Below are positions 45,224 to 50,471 of a stretch of DNA of 50,471 nucleotides, piece after piece; positions within the stretch are counted from its first letter, which is position 1, and each line of letters opens with the position of its first letter. Source of the stretch: Mycobacterium innocens (GTDB lineage: Bacteria > Actinomycetota > Actinomycetes > Mycobacteriales > Mycobacteriaceae); the NCBI RefSeq assembly GCF_900566055.1, contig NZ_UPHQ01000025.1, positions 1-50,471 of the forward strand. The letters run 5' to 3'. A model generated the notes under the pieces. The model saw only the letters and a program-made list of their open reading frames with translations. It had not been told where the DNA came from and made no database searches. A program made the position numbers and the translations under genes.

Positions 45224-46171
45224 TCAGTCACCGCCCCACTGCCTTTCCACCGACTTGGCCACCGCCGTCAAGGTCGCATTCACCGGTGCCGGCACCCCGA
45301 CGCGGGCGCCGTAGCGCGGGACCGCACCGTTGATGACGTCGATCTCGCTGATCCGGCGCGCTTCGTGGTCCAGCAGCGCCGACGGCTTCGCGTCGGGCAT
45401 CGCGGCGCCGAAGGACCGGACATGGGTGACGGGGTCGGTGACCGCCACCGCGATACCCGATGCCCGCGCCACCTCCCACGCCTCGGTCGCGGCCGCGCCG
45501 CTGACCGGGCCCATCTCCGGGTCGTCCATCACTCCCCCGCAAGCGGGTGGTACCCCCTGGCCAACCGTCATCCCGGTCAATGCGCAGGGCGCGCTGTAGG
45601 CCACATTGCAGATCAGCTTCTCCCACTGCATGGCGGCGATGTCGGTGACCGCGGCGGCATCGAAGCCGGCTTCGGTCCAGACCCGCGCGATCGACTCGAC
45701 CGTCGCAAACGGCAGCGACGCATAAGCCCCGAACCGCATTGCCCGCATGGCGTTGTGGCGCACGTGCCCGGGCGCGATCCGCGCCGCGCCGAAGCCGCTG
45801 GCGATCCCGACCGCGACCCGCCGGTTTCCGACGATGCCGGCGACGGTCTCGGCCGACCCCAGACCGTTCTGGATGGTCAGCACCGGAGTACCGGCGCCCA
45901 GCATCGGAAGTGCCTGCTGCGCAGCAGTTCTCACGTCGGCGGCCTTGACGGCCAGCACGACCAGGTCCATCGCCTCGGCGGGCGCCGTGGTGGCGGCGCG
46001 CAGCGGCACCAGCTGCTCATAGCCGGGCCCGGTGACCCGCAGCCCGTGCCGGGTGATCTGCTCGACGCCGGCCTGCTGCCGATCGATGACCACGACGTCG
46101 TTGCCCCCGGCGGCCAGCTTGGCAGCGTAGATGGAACCCATTGCGCCACCACCTATTATCGCGATTTTCAT
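45224..46171 (-). CDS. 2-dehydropantoate 2-reductase-family protein (ApbA/PanE-like)
   Basis: A 315-residue oxidoreductase of the ketopantoate reductase family. NADP-binding motif KIAIIGGGAMGSIYAAKLAAGG is at the N-terminus; LVVLAVKAADV and LTIQNGLGSAE follow; the C-terminal domain has WEKLICNVAYSAPCALTGMTVGQ with the catalytic Lys region and HEARRISEIDVINGAVPRYGARVGVPAPVNATLTAVAK. It reduces a 2-oxo acid with NADPH. As it follows a D-tartrate-dehydratase-like gene after ten bases, the real substrate may be a 2-oxo acid from that reaction rather than ketopantoate. ATG 46171 has GGAG upstream. Confidence 0.88.
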   Translation of the reverse strand: MKIAIIGGGAMGSIYAAKLAAGGNDVVVIDRQQAGVEQITRHGLRVTGPGYEQLVPLRAATTAPAEAMDLVVLAVKAADVRTAAQQALPMLGAGTPVLTIQNGLGSAETVAGIVGNRRVAVGIASGFGAARIAPGHVRHNAMRAMRFGAYASLPFATVESIARVWTEAGFDAAAVTDIAAMQWEKLICNVAYSAPCALTGMTVGQGVPPACGGVMDDPEMGPVSGAAATEAWEVARASGIAVAVTDPVTHVRSFGAAMPDAKPSALLDHEARRISEIDVINGAVPRYGARVGVPAPVNATLTAVAKSVERQWGGD

Positions 46172-46181
46172 CGGGGTGCTC

Positions 46182-47351
46182 CTAGGCTGTCAGCTCGGTG
46201 ATCAGCTCGGCCACCAGTTCGGCCAACCCGGATTTCTGCTCGAGCCCGAAGCCCGACGCGTCCGTCGGCGAGATCCGGCCCTCGGTTACCGCGCACCCGT
46301 CGGGATATCCGCCAAAGGGCTGGAACACTCCCGGGTAGGACTCGCAGCCGCCCAGGCCCAGGGCCGCCGCGATGTGCAGGTTGATCAGGTGGCCGCCGTG
46401 CGGGAAGGCGAACCGGCGATCGAATCCGTGCGTCTCGATCACGTCGAGCATCCGCGCATACTCGCCCAGCCCGTAGCTCAGACCGGCATCCATCTGGAAA
46501 ACGTCGCGGCCCGGCCGCATGCCGCCGTAGCGGAGCAGGTTGGTCACATCGGGCGCCGAGAACAGGTTTTCACCGGTGGCTACCGCGCCGTCGTAGCAGC
46601 CGGTCACCTCGCGGTTGAGGTCGAAATCGAGTGGATCACCGGGCTCTTCGTACCAGCGCAGGCCGTACGGCGCCAGCGCCGTGGCCCATTGCGTCGCGGC
46701 GGACCGGTCGAACCGGCCGTTCGCGTCGACCGCGACGTGTTCGGCGCCGACGACGTCGATCACCGCCTCGATGCGGGCGAGGTCGTCGGCCAACGCGGCG
46801 CCGCCGATCTTCATCTTGACCGCCGCGTAGCCCTGATCGAGATAGCCGCGCATCTCGTCGCGCAACTCGGCCAGGCCGAGCCCCGGGTGGTAGTAGCCGC
46901 CGGCGGCATACACCGCGACCGCGCGCGCCGGTCTTCGCCCGAAGCGACGTGCGATGGTCGCGTAGGCGGGTTCGTCGTCGAGTTTGGCGTTGAGGTCCCA
47001 GCACGCCAGTTCCAGGGCGGCGGCCGCGGCCGCCCGATCACCGTGCCCGCCGGGTTTCTCGTCGGCCAAGGCGCATGCCAAGACAGCGGCCGGGTCTATC
47101 CGTCCGGATCGATCCAACAGGGCGTCCGGCGCCGCGGACAGGACCCGAGGGATCATCCGGTCGCGCAGGATCCCGCTCTGGGCGAATCGCCCGATCGAGT
47201 CGAAAGCCACCCCGGCCACCGGTTTTCCGTCGCGGACGACGTCGCTGACCAGTGCCACCAGCGAGACCGTGTGCTGTGCGAAGTTGACGACCGCGTTGGC
47301 AGGGCTGCCGTGTAGTGCGACCGGTCGCTCGCCGATCGCGGTGACCCGCAT
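46182..47351 (-). CDS. Enolase-superfamily dehydratase, D-tartrate-dehydratase-like
   Basis: A 389-residue mandelate-racemase-subgroup enolase. It has the length and many diagnostic blocks of Bradyrhizobium D-tartrate dehydratase as I remember it: DEKPGGHGDRA, VYAAGGYYHPGLGL, KxK motif in AAVKMKIGG, metal ligands in VAVDANGRFD, YEEPGDPLD and ATGENLFS, LLRYGGMRPGRD, LSYGLGEYARML, the general-base FPHGGHL, and LGLGGCESYPGVFQPFGGYPDG. It would dehydrate D-tartrate or a similar hydroxy acid sugar to a 2-oxo acid. The neighbouring reductase (ten bases away) and the DDN-like gene (nine bases away) make an operon of three. Confidence 0.88.
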   Translation of the reverse strand: MRVTAIGERPVALHGSPANAVVNFAQHTVSLVALVSDVVRDGKPVAGVAFDSIGRFAQSGILRDRMIPRVLSAAPDALLDRSGRIDPAAVLACALADEKPGGHGDRAAAAAALELACWDLNAKLDDEPAYATIARRFGRRPARAVAVYAAGGYYHPGLGLAELRDEMRGYLDQGYAAVKMKIGGAALADDLARIEAVIDVVGAEHVAVDANGRFDRSAATQWATALAPYGLRWYEEPGDPLDFDLNREVTGCYDGAVATGENLFSAPDVTNLLRYGGMRPGRDVFQMDAGLSYGLGEYARMLDVIETHGFDRRFAFPHGGHLINLHIAAALGLGGCESYPGVFQPFGGYPDGCAVTEGRISPTDASGFGLEQKSGLAELVAELITELTA

Positions 47352-47360
47352 CGCCCGGTC

Positions 47361-47756
47361 TCAGGAGGTCCGGGTAAACAGCACCGCGCTCTCGAACGGC
47401 AGCCGCGCGAAAATCGGCCGCCAGCCGGCAGTGACCTGCGCCGCCGCCTCGGCCATGCTCACCACCCGCGGATCGGTGATACCGAAAGTCTTGGCGCGCC
47501 GCCGCATTCGCCCGCCACCGGCCGCCCTGAGGTTCTTCAGCCAGTCGCGGTCCGGCCCATAGGTCAGCACAACCGCCACCCCGGGTTTGCCGTCGACGGT
47601 GGCTTCGAAGGCGTTGACCGGGGTGCGGTACGGCTTGCCCGATCGTCGCCCGACATGCTCGATGGTCGCGAACGGAGGTAGCCAACCGGCCCACATCCGC
47701 TGAATGGGGTTGGTGACATGGCGGTTGAACCGGGCGAGCCGTTGCGGAAATTGCAT
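47361..47756 (-). CDS. DDN-family (deazaflavin-dependent nitroreductase-like) protein
   Basis: A 131-residue split-barrel protein of the F420-dependent nitroreductase family (PF04075 as I know it). The N-terminal region RLARFNRHVTNPIQRMWAGWLPPFATIEHVGRRSGKPYRTPVNAFEAT is typical, with RSGKxxRTP binding the F420 phosphate region, followed by VVLTYGPDRDWLKNLRAAGGG. It probably uses reduced F420 for reduction, or acts as an F420-binding hydrolase; substrate unknown. It starts at ATG 47756, heading the operon with the enolase and reductase genes, and diverges from the DUF427 gene. Confidence 0.87.
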   Translation of the reverse strand: MQFPQRLARFNRHVTNPIQRMWAGWLPPFATIEHVGRRSGKPYRTPVNAFEATVDGKPGVAVVLTYGPDRDWLKNLRAAGGGRMRRRAKTFGITDPRVVSMAEAAAQVTAGWRPIFARLPFESAVLFTRTS

Positions 47757-47858
47757 GCCACTATCCAACTCATTTCCGGGGCCACATCTCAAGGCGGGCA
47801 ATCGGCCGCGCCGGCCCCGGAAACCGTGCACTATCGAAGCCGACAGGGAGGTGGGCGA

Positions 47859-48152
47859 ATGATTCGCGCCGTGTGGAACGGGACCGTGCTCGCAGAAGTG
47901 CCGCAGACCGTCAAAGTGGAGGGCAATCACTACTTCCCGCCGGAATCGGTGCACCGCGAGTATCTGAGAGACAGCCCCACCACGTCGGTGTGCCCGTGGA
48001 AGGGGGTGGCCAACTACTACACCGTCGTGGTGGACGGCCAGACCAATCCCGATGCCGCCTGGTATTACCCGGACCCCAGCCCGCGGGCCAGTGACCTCAA
48101 GAACCACGTGGCGTTCTGGCGGGGCGTGAGCATCGAGGGCGAGCCGGGCTAA
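47859..48152 (+). CDS. DUF427 domain protein
   Basis: A 97-residue single-domain protein of the DUF427 family. The pattern is complete: IRAVWNGTVLAEVPQTVKVEGNHYFPPESVHREYLRDS, SVCPWKGVANYYTVVVDGQTNPDAAWYYPDPSPRASDLKNHVAFW. The domain forms a small beta fold and is common in actinobacteria; its biochemical function is unknown, although the conserved CPWKG motif suggests a binding or redox site. ATG 47859 has GGGAGG seven bases upstream. Its stop overlaps the stop of the converging glutaredoxin gene. Confidence 0.9.
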   Translation: MIRAVWNGTVLAEVPQTVKVEGNHYFPPESVHREYLRDSPTTSVCPWKGVANYYTVVVDGQTNPDAAWYYPDPSPRASDLKNHVAFWRGVSIEGEPG

Positions 48153-48460
48153 CGGCTTGGACCGCGGAAGATGGTCCGCCAACGGGAGGACGCGGCCGCC
48201 TGGTCGAGAAGCCCCGGAGCCCGGCTGCGGACCGCGTCGACGACCTGATCGGCCGTCGGGTTGACCATGGCGATATCGCCGACGACGACGGTGGGCACGG
48301 TCTCGTTGCCGTCGGCGATCGAGCGGACCACCGCTGCCGCGTCGGGATCGGTCCAGATGTTCACCTCCCGGGTGGGCAGCCGGCGCCGCCGTAGCGCCCT
48401 GCGCAGCCGCCAACAGAACGGGCAGCCCGGACGCCAGTAGACCACCACTTCGCTGGCCAT
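48149..48460 (-). CDS. Glutaredoxin-like (mycoredoxin-type) protein
   Basis: A 103-residue thioredoxin-fold protein. EVVVYWRPGCPFCWRLRRALRRRRLP carries the CPFC redox pair, TVPTVVVGDIAMVNPTADQVVDAV the cis-Pro and the GG-equivalent region. This resembles mycoredoxins, which use mycothiol instead of glutathione. It starts at ATG 48460, five bases after the peroxiredoxin-like gene's stop on the same strand, so the two are probably co-transcribed and may be a reductant-peroxidase pair. Confidence 0.9.
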   Translation of the reverse strand: MASEVVVYWRPGCPFCWRLRRALRRRRLPTREVNIWTDPDAAAVVRSIADGNETVPTVVVGDIAMVNPTADQVVDAVRSRAPGLLDQAAASSRWRTIFRGPSR

Positions 48461-48464
48461 GCCG

Positions 48465-49034
48465 TTACCCCAGCGACCGATCGATACTCAGCAGCTCGTC
48501 GACCGACCACTGGTCGTCGGCGTGACGCCCGTAATGCACCGCGACCAGGCTGCCATCCGGATCGATGAGGAAGTCCGCGGGCAGCCCCAAATGCGTTGTG
48601 CCGTCGGTAGATCCGACGCCGGCGTAGGCCGGGTCGCGGCGGTGCCGCAGCGCGGCGCGGTAGCCGCGGACAGCTGCTGACCAGGCGCGCAAACTGGCCA
48701 GAGAGCGCCAGCTCCGTTCCACCCCGAACCGGCGGTAGTGCACCTTATCGGGGTCGGCGACCACGGCGAACGGCAGCACGGTCTGATATCCGCGCAGCGC
48801 GTCGGCCGGCGAGTGAAAGAACACCACTTCGGTGATACCGGCGTCGGTGAGCTGCTCGTGGCGGTCGGCGAAGCTGTGCAGATGCAGACTGCAGATCGGG
48901 CACCCGGCAAACCGGCGAAACTGCAGATGGGTACGCCCGCGGGGCACCGGCACCGACACGGACGAGCCGGTGATGGTTTCCAGTTCGTGCGCGGGAATAG
49001 TCGCGCCCGTCGACAGTCTGCCGGGGTTCCTCAT
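48465..49034 (-). CDS. Peroxiredoxin-like AhpC/TSA_2-family protein
   Basis: A 189-residue thioredoxin-fold protein of the peroxiredoxin-like (AhpC/TSA_2, PRXL2-related) group. HLQFRRFAGCPICSLHLHSFADRHEQL contains the redox motif CPIC in place of the TxxC of true peroxiredoxins; VVFFHSPADALRGYQ, VVADPDKVHYRRFGVERS and LGLPADFLIDPDGSLVAVHYGRHADDQWSVDELL complete the fold. It may act as a thiol peroxidase or disulfide reductase with the adjacent glutaredoxin. ATG 49034 starts the conserved part; a frame extension upstream is low-complexity and not supported. Confidence 0.85.
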   Translation of the reverse strand: MRNPGRLSTGATIPAHELETITGSSVSVPVPRGRTHLQFRRFAGCPICSLHLHSFADRHEQLTDAGITEVVFFHSPADALRGYQTVLPFAVVADPDKVHYRRFGVERSWRSLASLRAWSAAVRGYRAALRHRRDPAYAGVGSTDGTTHLGLPADFLIDPDGSLVAVHYGRHADDQWSVDELLSIDRSLG

Positions 49035-49101
49035 AGGGGTAGTACACCTTGCCCGCTCTGCTGTGCCAACTTCAGGCCAACTCCAGGCTTTCAGACCGAC
49101 T

Positions 49102-49593
49102 TCAGCGAGCCGCGCTCTGCGCTGCCGGCAGAAAGTGGGCGGCGTGGTCGGCGTACTCGGCGGTGACATAGACGTGGTAACGGCGCGCCAGCAGGGTCTG
49201 CTCGCTGGTGAAGTCTCGCTTTCCACCCGTCGACGCGTGTGCCGCGAAGCCGAAGATAGCGCCCCAGAGTGCGCCGAAGGCAATCGGCAGCAGGAGCACC
49301 CATACCCAAAGCCATAACGGGCCGACGGCAAAGAGCAAGAACAGCAGACCGATCAGCGCACCGATCCAGGCGCCACTGGCCGCACCCGCGAGCGCGGCCT
49401 TGCCCTTGGTCATGCGGCCGGTGACTTGTTCGACGCTGCGCAGGCCGTCGCCGACGATGCGCACGTGCTCGACGGGGAATCCGCCGTCGGACATGCGATC
49501 TACCAGCTCCTGAGCCGCGTCATATTTGTCAAACGATGCGACCAGCCGTTGCCCGGTGCTCGATGTCGTGCGTTCCCCGGCGTGCTCGGTCAT
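49102..49593 (-). CDS. YflT/general-stress-17M-like membrane protein
   Basis: A 163-residue protein with the YflT-like opening RLVASFDKYDAAQELVDRMSDGGFPVEHVRIVGDGLRSVEQVTGRMT. Two hydrophobic segments follow: AALAGAASGAWIGALIGLLFLLFAVG and LWLWVWVLLLPIAFGALWGAIFGFAAHA. A short C-terminal soluble part ends in HYAAHFL-type residues (YHVYVTAEYADHAAHFL). This plan is seen in many mycobacterial general stress proteins. The role is unknown; stress induction is inferred from the family. A GAGGGATGAGG ribosome-binding site precedes ATG 49593. The 141 bases upstream, before the lipoprotein pseudogene, hold no other gene. Confidence 0.85.
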   Translation of the reverse strand: MTEHAGERTTSSTGQRLVASFDKYDAAQELVDRMSDGGFPVEHVRIVGDGLRSVEQVTGRMTKGKAALAGAASGAWIGALIGLLFLLFAVGPLWLWVWVLLLPIAFGALWGAIFGFAAHASTGGKRDFTSEQTLLARRYHVYVTAEYADHAAHFLPAAQSAAR

Positions 49594-49734
49594 GAGTCCT
49601 CATCCCTCTCGATATCCTTATCGATGCTTCAACTGTCTGCCGTCTCAGAGGGTTACCCCGTGCCGGGTGGTCGTATGCACGCTGCGCCGAATCCAACTGA
49701 AAGCGGTTGGCTGCCATCGTTTTTCAACCTCGGG

Positions 49735-50267
49735 CTACTGCCGGCTGGGACACGCCTCGATGGGCACCCGCATGGTCAGGTCGCCGTAGTTGTCGAATAC
49801 GGTCGAACACCAGGGTCACATCCACCGACGTACCCGGTCTGGCGGATTCCCGCACGCCGTCCACGCTGACGGCGAACGGTTGGCCGGAAGCGCCCTTACC
49901 GACCTGTTCGATCGGCCCGGCGGCGATCGACGACTGCGGGGGGGATTTCCAGCGGCGCGGCGGGAGAGATGTGGACGGCCTCGGCCGCGTCGGTGGCGAT
50001 CGCGAGCAGGCGTTCCGATTCGGTGCCGCGATTGTTGGTGGCCGTGAAAGCGAGCGCCGCGGCGTCACCCACCTGTATCGCACACGACCCCGGTTGAAAG
50101 CGCGGCACGATGTAGGCGTTCTGCACCGTCGTGTCCTTGGTGTGGGAGTTCGAGCCGCGGTTCGGCGAGTCGATCACCGGGTTGTCGCTGCCACAGCCGC
50201 CGGCCAGCACGGCCATCACCAGGCCCGCGGATGCCGCGCCCAGTCTGGTCGGGTTGCATACGCCCAT
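49735..50267 (-). pseudogene. Lipoprotein gene broken by two frameshifts (LpqE-like)
   Basis: ATG 50267 opens a lipoprotein signal, GLVMAVLAGGCGSDNP, with Cys as the likely lipidated residue. The mature part (VQNAYIVPRFQPGSCAIQVGDAAALAFTATNNRGTESERLLAIATDAAEAVHI) resembles LpqE-type or copper-chaperone-like domains. At the seven-G run 49938-49944 (C7 in the gene) the frame is lost; removing one base gives PIEQVGKGASGQPFAVSVDGVRESARPGTSVDVTLVFD. A second shift lies in an imperfect 10-bp duplication at 49791-49810, after which VFDNYGDLTMRVPIEACPSRQ runs to a stop at 49735. The first lesion could be a homopolymer sequencing error, but the second is not of that kind. Confidence 0.75.
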
Positions 50268-50471
50268 CGGGCATGCTTTCCCCGCCCTCGGCGTGCTTAG
50301 CGCGGATTTCCGCGTAGCTGATTCGGGGCAATCTCCCGCGGCGGGCGCAGGCGGCTGACCTGGGGATTTGTGTGATCCAGGCGTGTTTACGCTCGGATCT
50401 GTTGCTCTGATATAGCTGCTACTTTGCGATTTGATCAGATCGTTATCGTGTCGTGATCTTCGGATTTCCTG
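50268..50471. other. Terminal intergenic stretch
   Basis: About 200 bases to the window edge without a supportable gene. From 50360 the base composition turns AT-rich (TGATATAGCTGC, GATTTGATCAGATCG), unlike the coding DNA, which suggests a promoter region for a gene beyond the edge. No repeat or RNA gene was recognised. Confidence 0.4.

Overview
The window is high-GC actinobacterial DNA and almost certainly comes from a slow-growing Mycobacterium. Gene order follows the M. tuberculosis Rv0495c-Rv0522 segment nearly gene by gene, and it carries mycobacterial hallmarks: the PE domain, CmaA2, MmpS/MmpL and the 33-residue ribosomal protein bS22. These assignments rest on recognising protein sequences and gene order by eye; no database search was run.

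Layout. 1-350: tail of an ISAzo13-family transposase lying against a PE gene truncated to 58 codons. 452-6485: Rv0495c homologue, diverging from ppx, Rv0497, Rv0498, Rv0499, proC and a small excisionase-type HTH gene. 6658-9067: bS22, galE2 and a lysophospholipid-type acyltransferase. 9179-11584 (minus): serB1, a MaoC-like hydratase and cmaA2. 11753-15498: a Tat-exported molybdenum hydroxylase of PaoABC type, absent from this position in M. tuberculosis. 15761-19619: mmpS2, mmpL2 and a glutaredoxin-like gene. 19728-25620: hemACDB and two small membrane-protein genes, ending tail to tail with the STAS protein Rv0516c; the REP13E12-type gene Rv0515 is missing. 26437-31823: envelope acyl-modification genes (two acyltransferase-3 proteins, an SGNH hydrolase, a Tat-exported esterase) plus a 38-residue membrane protein. 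32146-33288: ssuD.

33501-39886 is a decay zone. It holds a methyltransferase pseudogene (Rv0520/Rv0521), a two-domain universal stress protein gene split by an IS607-type element and also frameshifted, and a CtpF-like ATPase with about 100 residues missing from its nucleotide-binding domain. The IS607 boundaries can be set to the base, because removing 34881-36938 rejoins the host reading frame at a GG dinucleotide.

39909-47756 is the main accessory region. After gabP comes a tightly overlapping operon of four genes: a DoxX/DoxD membrane protein, an acyl-CoA-dehydrogenase-like flavoprotein, a PhnD-type binding protein with no export signal, and a radical SAM enzyme with a TusA-like N-terminus. 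Facing it is a three-gene operon for a DDN-family protein, a D-tartrate-dehydratase-like enolase and a ketopantoate-reductase-like enzyme. The four-gene operon is the best candidate for an undescribed pathway. The window ends with redox and stress genes (DUF427, glutaredoxin, peroxiredoxin-like, YflT-like) and a lipoprotein pseudogene with two frameshifts. No tRNA, rRNA or CRISPR array was seen.
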